DNA of 64,000 nucleotides, from assembly GCA_965232485.1 (NCBI GenBank), contig OZ246975.1, positions 744,001 to 808,000 of the forward strand, written 5' to 3'. Numbering within the stretch: the first letter of the stretch is position 1; every line of letters starts with the position of its first letter. The notes beneath the pieces were generated by a model. The model saw nothing but the letters and a program-made list of their open reading frames with translations, was not told where the DNA came from and searched no databases. The stretch is from VXPQ01 sp965232485 (GTDB taxonomy: Bacteria > Bacteroidota > Rhodothermia > Rhodothermales > VXPQ01). Shown here one piece after another: positions 33,964-43,068 of the stretch. The position numbers were made by a program, and so were the translations under genes.

Positions 33964-35028
33964 CTATTCCGGTTTGTCCTCTCCGACCCACACATTCCCC
34001 TCCTCATCGAAACCGAACGCATGGACCGCGTACCCGGCGATAACGCCCAGCCCTCCGTCCACGTTCGAATGCAAATGCACCGGCGGGGTCTGCAACAAGG
34101 CCGCCTCGATAGGCAGTGCGTCCAGCGCATCGACTTGCAAGAAAGCCGTATGGTGGTACAAAAAATAGTCCTCGCTCATCGCCGTAAGCACCAGTTTATA
34201 GCGAGATTTCACCACGTCCTGAAGGGAAAATGAAGTGAACGTGATTTCGAACGATTGCGTTTCGCCGTCGAACAACTCGTCTGAAAAAAGCGCCGCGGAA
34301 TACACGGCGTCGCCTCCCTCCACATCCGGCGAATCGAAAAAATAAGCGTAATCGTAGGGACGAAACGAGGCTTCGTTGCTTTCAAAAAATATCCGGTTAA
34401 ACGCCAGGGACGAGACAGGAATAAACGTCCCGTCCTCCGTTTCTCCAATGGGATACGAACCAAACAGTTCGAGCTTGTAATAATTCGTTGCCGGAGGATC
34501 CTCAATCCGTATGCGGATCCGGTAGACTTCGATGGGGTTGACGCGCCCGTCGTCCGGATCGTCGAGACGTTCCAGTTCCTCGATGCTTGCCTTTGCTTCC
34601 GGAATGGAAGAAACGGCGCGGATCGCAGGCAATCCGGGCGCCTCGGCCTCAAGCGCATACGCGACCCCGGGAATCGGATGCGCGCCGGCAGGCGCCGCAT
34701 ACGCGCCCTCCCCGATATGCGTAAGCGTCGTCGAAAAATTTCCCGTCTCGTCCGCAATGCGGACCGTAGCGTCGGCGACCGCCGACTTTTTGATGTCTTC
34801 GCGCCCCGCAATGTCCGCGTTGCGGCGGAGACGGACCGCCCAGACGCTGTCCGGCGCAAAAAAGCTGTGGGCGACCAGTTGCGGATCGTGTTCGGGAATG
34901 TCCACCTCCACCGCCAACTCGCAGCCGCCCAAAACGCCCAGCATGCCCGCCGCAAGAAGCGCGGCGCGCCATGGTCTGCACAATGATTTATGCAATGATC
35001 CGTGCAGCGATCTCGCCGGGACGAACAT
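33964..35028 (-). CDS. DUF4249 lipoprotein
   Basis: A 354-residue lipoprotein (lipobox VLGGC near residue 36) of the DUF4249 family. These surface lipoproteins are encoded next to a TonB-dependent receptor in Bacteroidota and act in a SusCD-like pair. Family features visible are the opening CELAVEVDIPEHDPQLVAHSFFAPD, VADATVRIADE, GVAYALEAEAPGL, and NYYKLELFG. It lies two bases beyond the stop of the receptor gene, so the two are one operon. Substrate unknown. Confidence 0.88.
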   Translation of the reverse strand: MFVPARSLHGSLHKSLCRPWRAALLAAGMLGVLGGCELAVEVDIPEHDPQLVAHSFFAPDSVWAVRLRRNADIAGREDIKKSAVADATVRIADETGNFSTTLTHIGEGAYAAPAGAHPIPGVAYALEAEAPGLPAIRAVSSIPEAKASIEELERLDDPDDGRVNPIEVYRIRIRIEDPPATNYYKLELFGSYPIGETEDGTFIPVSSLAFNRIFFESNEASFRPYDYAYFFDSPDVEGGDAVYSAALFSDELFDGETQSFEITFTSFSLQDVVKSRYKLVLTAMSEDYFLYHHTAFLQVDALDALPIEAALLQTPPVHLHSNVDGGLGVIAGYAVHAFGFDEEGNVWVGEDKPE

Positions 35029-35030
35029 GG

Positions 35031-37490
35031 TCAGAAAGAGATACGGTATGCGAACGAGGGAAGCGTCGGAAAGAGGCTCAACTGGCGAAAACGGAACGTG
35101 GAGTCGTCGCCTGGGCGTTGCACAGGGTACACTACGAATGGATTTTTTCGGTTATACGCATTGTACGCGCCGAACGTAAGCGTACGCGTGCCCCAGGAGC
35201 GTTCCTTGCGAAAATGCACGGCAATGTCCAGGCGATGGTACGCCCGAAGGCGGGAGGCGTTGCGCGGGCCGTAATCCACCGCGATGCGCTCTTCCCCCTG
35301 GTAATAATCGTAGTCGTCGTGCAGCAACGTCGCATGACGCCCCACCGGCAGCCAGGCGGGATATCCGCTGCCGAATACCCAGGCCGCCGATATTTCCTTG
35401 TTGGGCGTGAGGCGGCGCTGCGCTACGATCGACATGTCATGCCGACGGTCGTAGCGGTACGGAAAGATTTCTCCGTTATTCAGGTTCTTGAAATCCCGGC
35501 TGGCCTTCGCCCACGAATACCCGATCCACCCGCTCGTGCGGCCTGTTTTCTTTTGCAGGAACAACTCGACGCCGTACGCCGCGCCCCGGCCCGTCTCGAT
35601 CAGTTCGGGCCAGTCCCTGAACACCGAATCGAAGGTCTGCGTGCCCGCCTTGTATTCGATGAGTCCGCTCATCCATTTGTAGTAGCTTTCAAGCGACGCC
35701 TCGTAGCGGCCCCCCCGGATATTTCGCACCAGGCCGGCGGCCGCCTGATGGCTCTTCTGGGGCGGCATCCTGTCCATGGCCGAAACCCAGAAATCCGTAA
35801 AGGGATTGCCCGTGCTGGCGGTCAGGAAATGCACCGGCTGCTGCATCCGCACGTACGACGCCTTGACCGACGTCTGCCGCGCCACGCGCAGGCTCATGCT
35901 CAGGCGCGGCTCGATCGAAGGATATCGTTCGCTATCCACGAAATACCAGGCCATGCGCAGGCCCGCATTCACCCTCAGTCCGGAAAACAACGTCATGTCG
36001 TCCTCGGCGTAGAGGGAGGCCTCGCCGGAGCGAATCACGCCGACCGGCGAAACCAGCGAGGTGTCTTCTACCGTTTCCGCGCCCTCCCTTTCCCAAAACC
36101 AGAGCCTGCCGGGGCTGAAGCGATGGCGAATCCCTTCCGCGCCGAAACGCAAATAATGATTGGGCGAGGGCCTGTGCTCCAGATCCAGTTTCGCCGTGTA
36201 GTCCAGAATGTCGGATACGTACGCCACGCTCGATTCATAGTCTATGCCCGCGCCGCCAATGGATTTTTCCCGTTCGTCGACCCCGATGGCGAAACTGTAA
36301 TTCGTTACGCCCACGAGCACATTGGAGAACGTGCGATTGCCGAACAGCCGGTTCCACCGGAGTGCGGCCAAGCGATTGCGCCAGCCGATATCGCCGTCGG
36401 ATTCGCCATTGTCCCATTCGTCCGAACCGTAAAACAAATCGCGCCCCGAATACCCGCTCAAATAAATGCGATCCTTCCGCGACACGATGTAGTTCGCCTT
36501 GAAATTCAGGTCGTAGAAAAAGTAGCCCGCTCGCGTATCGTCCGGCAAAAAGGGCCTCGCCAAAAGGTCGGCCAGCGTACGGCGGGCGGTAAAAAGAAAC
36601 GAGGCCTTGTCCCGTACGATGGGCCCTTCCAGCGTCACGCGCGACGCAATGATCCCGGTCCCCACCTCGCCGCCGTATTTTTTCAGGTTGCCTTCCTTCA
36701 TAGTCAGGTTCACCACGGACGACAAGCGACCTCCGTATCGCGCCGGAAAGCCCCCCTTGATCAGTTCGACGTGCTTCATCGCGTCCGCATTAAACACGCT
36801 CAGAAAACCGAACAGGTGCGAGGGATTGTACAGCGGAAGCCCGTCCAGCAGGATGAGATTCTGGTCGGGTCCCCCGCCCCGCACGTAGAATCCGCTGCGC
36901 CCTTCCGACCCCGACTGCACGCCGGGCAACAGTTGCAGCGTCTTCTGGATATCCACTTCGCCGAGCAGGGCCGGAAGCGACTGTATCTGATCCACCGCCA
37001 CCTCGTGGCGCCCCATCTGCGGCTGGTCTATGAGGGAATCCGCCCGCGCCACCACCTCGATGCCTTCGAGGCCTATGGCGGAGGGCGCAAGGGCCGCGTC
37101 GAGCGTCGTATCCGCCGAAAGCGTCAGGGTATGCGTAATGGTTTCGTACCCGATATAGGCGAACGCAAGCGTAAGCGAATCGAGCCGGACCGTCAGGCTG
37201 TAAAAACCATACTGGTTCGTGACCGATCCGATGCTCAGGGAAGGAACGCTCACCGTAGCGCCCGGAAGCCGCTCCCCGCTTTCCGCGTCCTCCACATATC
37301 CATTGATGGTGCGGGCCTGCGCGGCGTCCTGGGCCGCTGCCGACCCGGCGACGAAACTCCCCGCGCAGAGACACATCGCCAACAGAACAAGCGAAAAGCC
37401 TGCGCCGGACCGCCGACGGGTATCTGGATAATCCACTGGATAATTCACCGAATAGCCCGGACGCGTATTTCTCCTGATCCACGAAAACAT
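35031..37490 (-). CDS. TonB-dependent outer-membrane receptor with carboxypeptidase-like domain
   Basis: An 819-residue protein from ATG 37490. A signal sequence (AGFSLVLLAMCLCAGSFVAGSAAAQ) precedes a CarboxypepD_reg-like beta domain (INGYVEDAESGERLPGATVSVPSLSIGSVTNQYGFYSL), then the plug (RHEVAVDQIQSLPALLGEVDIQKTLQLLPGVQSGSEGRSGFYVRGGGPDQNLILLDG) and the barrel, ending in the usual aromatic C-terminus (SFAYRISF). The QSLPALLGEVDIQKTLQLLPG plug places it with the DUF4249-partnered receptors. It imports an unknown ligand with energy from TonB, a copy of which is encoded just upstream. Confidence 0.93.
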   Translation of the reverse strand: MFSWIRRNTRPGYSVNYPVDYPDTRRRSGAGFSLVLLAMCLCAGSFVAGSAAAQDAAQARTINGYVEDAESGERLPGATVSVPSLSIGSVTNQYGFYSLTVRLDSLTLAFAYIGYETITHTLTLSADTTLDAALAPSAIGLEGIEVVARADSLIDQPQMGRHEVAVDQIQSLPALLGEVDIQKTLQLLPGVQSGSEGRSGFYVRGGGPDQNLILLDGLPLYNPSHLFGFLSVFNADAMKHVELIKGGFPARYGGRLSSVVNLTMKEGNLKKYGGEVGTGIIASRVTLEGPIVRDKASFLFTARRTLADLLARPFLPDDTRAGYFFYDLNFKANYIVSRKDRIYLSGYSGRDLFYGSDEWDNGESDGDIGWRNRLAALRWNRLFGNRTFSNVLVGVTNYSFAIGVDEREKSIGGAGIDYESSVAYVSDILDYTAKLDLEHRPSPNHYLRFGAEGIRHRFSPGRLWFWEREGAETVEDTSLVSPVGVIRSGEASLYAEDDMTLFSGLRVNAGLRMAWYFVDSERYPSIEPRLSMSLRVARQTSVKASYVRMQQPVHFLTASTGNPFTDFWVSAMDRMPPQKSHQAAAGLVRNIRGGRYEASLESYYKWMSGLIEYKAGTQTFDSVFRDWPELIETGRGAAYGVELFLQKKTGRTSGWIGYSWAKASRDFKNLNNGEIFPYRYDRRHDMSIVAQRRLTPNKEISAAWVFGSGYPAWLPVGRHATLLHDDYDYYQGEERIAVDYGPRNASRLRAYHRLDIAVHFRKERSWGTRTLTFGAYNAYNRKNPFVVYPVQRPGDDSTFRFRQLSLFPTLPSFAYRISF

Positions 37491-37684
37491 GGGCGACAAT
37501 ATCCTTATTCCCTACTATGAAACTACGGCGAAGCGGAGATGCGTCCGAATCAGCGGCAATGCCTACGCGAGGCGTACAGAACTATGCAAGCTACTGACAG
37601 CGCGTGCAAGGCAAACTCTTTCTATACAGCGAACGACGTGCCGGGTTCCAGCGCTTTGCTTGTCGCCGAGGCGTGCACGGCCTG

Positions 37685-38437
37685 CTATTCCAGGCGGAAA
37701 CGGAAGGTGACGATCCCTGTCTGCGGCTCCTGCGGCGCATTGGGCGGCAAGGGATTGAAACGCCATTGCTGCAAGGCGTCCATGGCGGCTTTATCGAGGG
37801 CGGCGTCGCCCTTCAGAATCAGAAAGCGCTGCGCGACGCGGCCTCGCGGATCGACGGTAATGCGCACCCGGATCGTCGCATTCACCTGGGCCCGGTACTC
37901 GGGAACCGGAGCATACAGGGGATCGCGATTCAATCCTTCTATTTCAAAGGGGGCCGTCGTCAGGTCGTCCAGGCCTTCTCCCGTTTCGGCGGGGCGCGTT
38001 TCGTCTGCTTCGCTGGGCGCGGCGGCGCCGAGCGGGCGAATGGGAGCGGCTTCATCCTCCGGTTCGGGCCGTTCCGCCGCTTCCTCGCTGTCCTGTCGTT
38101 CGGGAGATACTTCTTCGATCTCCGGCGTCGCCACCCGATCCTCCTCGGCGACGGGCTGCGGCTGATCCGGCAGGTCCACCTGCCTGGCGTCTTCCGGCGC
38201 GGGCGGCGGTTCCTCCGGGACGTCCTCCGGCTCTTCGGGGGCTTCGACCTCTTCCGAGGCGCGGCTCTCCGCATACGGGCCGAATTCTACTTCCACAAAG
38301 CCCATTTGCCGGGAATCCGCTTGCGCCACCGTAAGAAAGGCGAAGGCGAAAAACACCCCGGCGTGCAACGCCACGCTGGCCGCCAGTCCAATCCAGTCGT
38401 TCTTTTTCATGACGTTCCAAATGTTCCGGTTAGCCAT
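37685..38437 (-). CDS. tonB: energy-transducing TonB protein
   Basis: A 250-residue periplasm-spanning protein. One N-terminal helix (WIGLAASVALHAGVFFAFAFL) is followed by a long Pro/Glu-rich linker (EAPEEPEDVPEEPPPAPED) and a C-terminal TonB domain (YRAQVNATIRVRITVDPRGRVAQRFLILKGDAALDKAAMDALQQWRFNPLPP). ATG 38437 or 38410 are both possible. It lies 194 bases upstream of the TonB receptor gene on the same strand, suggesting a dedicated TonB. Confidence 0.92.
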   Translation of the reverse strand: MANRNIWNVMKKNDWIGLAASVALHAGVFFAFAFLTVAQADSRQMGFVEVEFGPYAESRASEEVEAPEEPEDVPEEPPPAPEDARQVDLPDQPQPVAEEDRVATPEIEEVSPERQDSEEAAERPEPEDEAAPIRPLGAAAPSEADETRPAETGEGLDDLTTAPFEIEGLNRDPLYAPVPEYRAQVNATIRVRITVDPRGRVAQRFLILKGDAALDKAAMDALQQWRFNPLPPNAPQEPQTGIVTFRFRLE

Positions 38438-38795
38438 GCTGCGATTCCGGGGCATGGTCGCGCAGGGCAAGCCGCGTCTTATCGACGCATTTTCCTCCGC
38501 CCGACCCACCGGGACCAGGCCCGCCTGATGAAAAAGAAAAGCGCCGCATTATAGCGAAAAAAGCGACTTCTTGTGAAACGCGGCAGAGGCTTCCGGGATC
38601 CCCTGTGGCGGGGCGGCCCTGCTGATGGCGACAAGGGACGGGCGCGACGGCGGGCCCGGCAGTGCGGCAAGGAACCGCATGAGGAACGCTCCGCGTTTCC
38701 CGTTAAAACAGGTCGCTTAAATTTTTTAAGTGGGATTTTTTTGACTTAAAAAAATAAGGTTGCGAAGGGCAAGGCGACGGAGAAGGGCTGTTATT
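38438..38795. other. 358-bp intergenic stretch with AT-rich island copy 2
   Basis: No supported gene. It should contain the promoter of the leftward tonB gene and the 3' end signals of the leftward sorted protein. The island at 38715-38759 is its only clear feature. Confidence 0.45.
38715..38759. repeat. AT-rich island, copy 2
   Basis: GCTTAAATTTTTTAAGTG followed by ATTTTTTTGACTTAAAAAAAT. Each half is itself an inverted repeat, the second with loop GACTT. It is similar in order and spacing to 29242-29291. It lies downstream of the sorted beta-propeller gene, so it could act as a terminator, though stems are entirely A-T. Confidence 0.5.
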
Positions 38796-40571
38796 TTACT
38801 TACTGAGCGTCATCAGTCCCGTGTGCGCCTGTCCGGCTGTCTCCAATCGATACAGATAGACCCCGCTCGGCAAGAACGTTCCGTCGAAGACCACGGTATG
38901 CCTGCCTGCATGTTGCGCCCCGTCCGCCAGTGTGGCTACCTCCCGCCCCAGCGCATCGTAGACGACGAGGCGCACCGGACCAGAGGCGGGCAGCGCATAC
39001 TCAATGGTCGTGGCGCGCGCGAACGGGTTGGGGTAGTTCGACGTCAGCGTGGCGGAGACGGGAATTTCAGGAGCGGGTTCGCTTGACGTAATGGTCGCGG
39101 CGGCGTATCTGGCAAGGAAACGGCCCCCGGCTAGCACTGTGCACTCTTGGTCGTAGGGCAAGGACCGACCTATAGCATACAGGTCGCCGGCAGGACTGAC
39201 CGTCAGAGCAATATATGCCTCGTAAGAATCATTTTCATATGCGCCGGTAACGGTCCAGCGCAGATCGCCCTTCTCATCGTAGCGCGCTATAAAACCATTT
39301 GGATCGTGGCCAACCCTGACCAACTGAGTTTTTCCTATGCTAACAACCGGACTGGTAAAATAGCCGCCCACATATACATGGCCCTCGGAATCTGTCGCCA
39401 GTGCGCATATATTGTCGTTGGCGCTACCCGCAATTTGCCGAACCCAGAGAATATCGCCGTCCGTATTGTGCTTGGTCAAAAAGGCGCCACTGCCTCCAGG
39501 GTCCACAAGAGCCGTGTCGGCGGTGGTCACAACGGGTTTGAGTGAATCGCCGTTACGCCAGGGACGCGTGCGCCAACCGACGAAAAAATTTCCTTCAGGG
39601 CCAACATCCATATCCCAAATGTATGGGGACTGATCAAGGTATCCATGCCTGTTTTGATACGATTCTTCCTGTATGCCAAGATCGGTAAGGGTGCGAACCC
39701 AGCGCAGATTGCCTTCGGCGTCGTAACTCGCCAAAACGCGCGTATCCTCAGTCAACGTTGCCTCATTGGGTTGCCCCTCGCCAAATACGGTTTCCTTGCC
39801 GAAGCAACCACCAAAATATGTGTTTCCATGACGATCCACGGTGAAAAATTCTGGTTTCCTGTTATCAAGGCCACAATAGGTAATCAGGGAGTCTAAATTA
39901 TTTCCCTTGATTCGTCGCCCCCAGCGGGGAGCCCCGTTGGAAGTATAACTCGCCAGAAAAACATCGTAAGCATTCGGGCCAGACAAGAAAGCAAGCGTAT
40001 CTGAATCAAAAAGAAGCCTCTTGTTATAAATGCCGACGGCGTAGATATTGTCCGCCTCGTCCAGGTCCAGACCCAAAATCCAACCCGCTTCCGGAAAAGC
40101 AAAGCGGGTATCCGAATAGTAATCGTTATATCCGACAGGAATGACTCGCAAGGATTCGCCGCCCTGGCTATAAATACCAATCGCTGTACCACCAACAGTC
40201 AGCTGTAGAGAATTCCACACACGAGGGCGCCCCTCGCTGGTATAGATATGATCGTCTCCGACAGCTATGAGATAGGTCTTCATGTAATTGATTCTTTGCC
40301 ATGCGTTCAAGGCCGCCTGACGAGTCCATATTTGTTCGCCATCCTGATTATACCGAGCAAATATGTCCGCACCCGGTATATATGCTTCCCCGTTTTTTCC
40401 TGTGTCAATATCCTTTATCCAGCCCATATTCCCTACCCACCGGACCCATGTTGGAGACGTGGAGAATTGATTTGAATTGGAAGCGTCAAAAGCCTGTGCC
40501 CGTACGCCTGCGGGAATAAGCGTAAACAGACCAAATAACAGCGCCGCCGCGTAATGTGCAGTATGCCTCAT
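38796..40571 (-). CDS. secreted beta-propeller protein with T9SS sorting domain (copy 1)
   Basis: A 591-residue exported protein. The signal peptide (AALLFGLFTLIPAGVRAQ) precedes repeated blades of SBBP/NHL type (for example GNTYFGGCFGKE, EGHVYVGGYFTSPVV, GDLYAIGRS, each followed by R-W-V/T type strands). The last 75 residues are a type A C-terminal sorting domain: SNYPNPFARATTIEYALP, VVYDALGREVATLADG, GVYLYRLETAG, ending LMTLSK. It would be exported by Sec, then by T9SS and anchored at the surface. ATG 40571 aligns with the start of its neighbour. It is a tandem paralogue of 40616-42394. Confidence 0.88.
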   Translation of the reverse strand: MRHTAHYAAALLFGLFTLIPAGVRAQAFDASNSNQFSTSPTWVRWVGNMGWIKDIDTGKNGEAYIPGADIFARYNQDGEQIWTRQAALNAWQRINYMKTYLIAVGDDHIYTSEGRPRVWNSLQLTVGGTAIGIYSQGGESLRVIPVGYNDYYSDTRFAFPEAGWILGLDLDEADNIYAVGIYNKRLLFDSDTLAFLSGPNAYDVFLASYTSNGAPRWGRRIKGNNLDSLITYCGLDNRKPEFFTVDRHGNTYFGGCFGKETVFGEGQPNEATLTEDTRVLASYDAEGNLRWVRTLTDLGIQEESYQNRHGYLDQSPYIWDMDVGPEGNFFVGWRTRPWRNGDSLKPVVTTADTALVDPGGSGAFLTKHNTDGDILWVRQIAGSANDNICALATDSEGHVYVGGYFTSPVVSIGKTQLVRVGHDPNGFIARYDEKGDLRWTVTGAYENDSYEAYIALTVSPAGDLYAIGRSLPYDQECTVLAGGRFLARYAAATITSSEPAPEIPVSATLTSNYPNPFARATTIEYALPASGPVRLVVYDALGREVATLADGAQHAGRHTVVFDGTFLPSGVYLYRLETAGQAHTGLMTLSK

Positions 40572-40615
40572 ATCGTCCTCCATGATTCAGGTCAGCTGGC
40601 TTTGTGGGCGCCGTC

Positions 40616-42394
40616 TCATTTCCTGAGCGTCATCAACCCCGTGGTTGCCTGGCCGCCCGTTTCCAGGCGATACAGGTAAACCCCGCTGGGCAAAGGCATT
40701 CCGTCGAAGACGACGGTATGCCGGCCCGCATGTTGCGCCCCATCCGCCAGCGTGGCTACCTCCCGCCCCAGCGCATCGTAGACGACGAGGCGCACCGGAC
40801 CAGAGGCGAGCAGCGCATACTCAATGGTCGTGGCGCGCGCGAACGGGTTGGGGTAGTTCGACGTCAGCGTGGCGGCGACGGGAATCTCAGGAGCGGGTTC
40901 GCTGGACGTAATGGTCGAGGCGGCGTATTTGGCGAGGAAAGCGGTCGCCTCCGGTTCATACGGCCACACATATCTTCCCGGCAGGCATCCAAAAAGAATA
41001 CTACGGCTTAAACCATAGAGGTCCCCGGAGAAACTGACGGCGACGAGATAAACGATGTTGACGCCCTCCCCGGCGACATGGCCAACCCAGCGCACATTAC
41101 CCTCTCCATCGTAGCGCACTATGAAACCGTTTGTACTACCGCCAGACTTAATCAGCTGCGTCTCTTCGATTTGAAGAACGGAACTATCGAAAAAGCCTCC
41201 GATATATACGTCCCCTTGGGAGTCTGTCGCCAGAGTGCATATGGACTCGCCGCCCTTGCCTGCAATTTGCCGAACCCAAAGAATATCGCCCTCCGGGTTG
41301 TGCTTGACAAGAAACGCACCGCTGCCTCCAGGGTCCGCAAGAGCGACGCCGCCAACCACAACCGGCTTGTTTTGCCAAGCCTCAGCGCCCCAAATGGTAA
41401 ACAGATTTCGTTCAGCGTCTGTCGCCATATCCCAAATGTATGGGGTATATAGGTATTCGATATCACCATGATGGTCTTTGACACGAAATTCTTCCCGTAC
41501 GCCGAGATCGGCAAGAGTGCGAAGCCAGCGCAGATTGCCGTCGGCGTCGAAACTCGCCAGAGCGCGAGCGTCCTCGGTAAAGGTTATTTCCCCGGGTTGA
41601 TCAAAAGGCAACACAGGGCTTGCGCCGAAACAACCACCGAGATATGTGTTCCCCTCGGAATCCACAGTAAAAACGCCACGTCCTTCATTATACAAATATG
41701 CATCAGAAGCTCTGCAACTTCGATTAATAGTGTCGAAGCCATATCCTGCGATACGACGCACCCAACGAGGCGCACCTTCTGGCGTATAACTGGCCACAAA
41801 AACATCGTGGCCTATGAAATGACCGTCCTGGAAAGACGTGGGCAGGACAAAAAGCGTATCGGCCCCAAAAACATTCAGGTTTCTATAGACGCCAGCGATG
41901 TAGATATTGCCGGTCTCATCCAGGTCCAGACCCAGAATAGAGCTCACTTCAGGAAGTTCGCCTGACGATTCCCCGTCGAGGTTACGAATTCCTATCTCGA
42001 CCCCAAAACCAGAGAATCTCTCAGAGCCGTCCAGAACATCCGCCCACTCGGGCGCAATATCCCAAATCTCTGCCTCGCTTGTATAAATGTAATCTTCTCC
42101 AGCGGCAACGAGATATATATAACTACTATGTTTCGAAACTGCTTTTCGCACCCATTTTCGCGTACCATCGGGGTTATATTTGGCCAACATATCTATGCCG
42201 GCTATATACACTTCTCCATCCTTTCCCGTAGCTATATCCTTGATCACGCCCAAGTCGCTCACTTCCTGAATCCAGACTGGAGTTGTGGAGAACTTCTGCG
42301 AATCATTAGCATTGAAACTTTGCCCCTGCGTACCTGCAGGAATAAGCAAAAGACCAAACCACGCCACCACCGAAAGATGTATCGTATGTCTCAT
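40616..42394 (-). CDS. secreted beta-propeller protein with T9SS sorting domain (copy 2)
   Basis: A 592-residue paralogue of the preceding entry, 44 bases upstream of it on the same strand. The same signal-peptide region (MRHTIHLSVVAWFGLLLIPAG), blade repeats (GDVYIGGFFDSSVL; GNTYLGGCFGASPVL) and sorting domain (SNYPNPFARATTIEYALLAS ... GLMTLRK) are found. The DNA encoding the two sorting domains is almost identical over roughly 250 bases whereas the propellers have diverged, suggesting gene conversion or selection on the sorting domain. Function and ligand unknown. Confidence 0.88.
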   Translation of the reverse strand: MRHTIHLSVVAWFGLLLIPAGTQGQSFNANDSQKFSTTPVWIQEVSDLGVIKDIATGKDGEVYIAGIDMLAKYNPDGTRKWVRKAVSKHSSYIYLVAAGEDYIYTSEAEIWDIAPEWADVLDGSERFSGFGVEIGIRNLDGESSGELPEVSSILGLDLDETGNIYIAGVYRNLNVFGADTLFVLPTSFQDGHFIGHDVFVASYTPEGAPRWVRRIAGYGFDTINRSCRASDAYLYNEGRGVFTVDSEGNTYLGGCFGASPVLPFDQPGEITFTEDARALASFDADGNLRWLRTLADLGVREEFRVKDHHGDIEYLYTPYIWDMATDAERNLFTIWGAEAWQNKPVVVGGVALADPGGSGAFLVKHNPEGDILWVRQIAGKGGESICTLATDSQGDVYIGGFFDSSVLQIEETQLIKSGGSTNGFIVRYDGEGNVRWVGHVAGEGVNIVYLVAVSFSGDLYGLSRSILFGCLPGRYVWPYEPEATAFLAKYAASTITSSEPAPEIPVAATLTSNYPNPFARATTIEYALLASGPVRLVVYDALGREVATLADGAQHAGRHTVVFDGMPLPSGVYLYRLETGGQATTGLMTLRK

Positions 42395-42431
42395 AACGCT
42401 TCCCTGGTTCAGAGTTTTAGGTGATGCATCC

Positions 42432-42856
42432 TTATTTCATAAGAAGCACGGACTTCGTAAACGTTCGTTCCGCTGCATCCAACACGATAAAGTACAATCC
42501 GGTCGACAAGTGAGGGGCTTCGAATCGAACGGTATGCTCCCACATATTTCCGCGGTCGCCACGCTCGGATCCCTCGATTCAGCCGTATAAGTCAGCGCAT
42601 CTTCGTTGGGAGCCGTGAAATAACGCGCTACGCCGAACCGGACAACAGGCATTTCGTCCGTCGCTAACGCCCTGTCCCGTATCGTCCCGACCGCCACCGG
42701 AGAGCCAAAGGCATGAGACGATAGCGATTCGGCGGTACGCCGGGAAGCCGCTTCGCCGCACGTTTCCGCGCGAACCGGAACAACCGAGATATGCCACGCG
42801 CCCAGCGCAAGCGCCCGTATCCACGCGTGTCGCACCGACGAAGCCAACCGATTCAT
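42432..42856 (-). pseudogene. truncated, frameshifted T9SS-sorted surface protein
   Basis: The frame from ATG 42856 gives a signal-like N-terminus and then DALTYTAESRDPSVATAEI, a piece of the Ig/cadherin-like repeat common in large sorted adhesins. At about 42545 the frame shifts. The sister frame then reads WEHTVRFEAPHLSTGLYFIV and ends TKSVLLMK with TAA at 42434-42432, the very end of a sorting domain. The middle of the gene is missing, so this is the two ends of a deleted larger gene. In the first frame the product ends in nonsense sequence. Confidence 0.75.
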
Positions 42857-42939
42857 GCTAACCTCGAAAATTTTCAGTTAACGCGCCATGCGAATACAGC
42901 GCGAACGCCGGCCCTGCGCCAACAAGCGCTGCCGCAACA

Positions 42940-42990
42940 AAGGGCAGCGCATTAATAATTTATTAACATATTAAAAAATATTCCCCCGAA
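42940..42990. promoter_or_regulatory. AT-rich segment upstream of the ebo cluster
   Basis: ATTAATAATTTATTAACA followed by TATTAAAAAATATT at about 42949-42982 stands out from GC-rich surroundings. It lies 90-120 bases before eboA and before the divergent pseudogene. A promoter is likely, but no clear -33/-7 pair can be assigned. Confidence 0.4.
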
Positions 42991-43068
42991 CCAAGAAACG
43001 AACCCGACGGTACAACAAGCCGCAATGACGCGCCTTATCTCGCCATCGCTTTCCAGCCCCTGAAGCCC

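Noticed and set aside
34971..37520. 849-codon plus-strand open frame opposite the TonB receptor
   Set aside because: Antisense to a receptor with clear signal, plug and barrel; composition is Arg/His/Pro-rich as in mirror frames.
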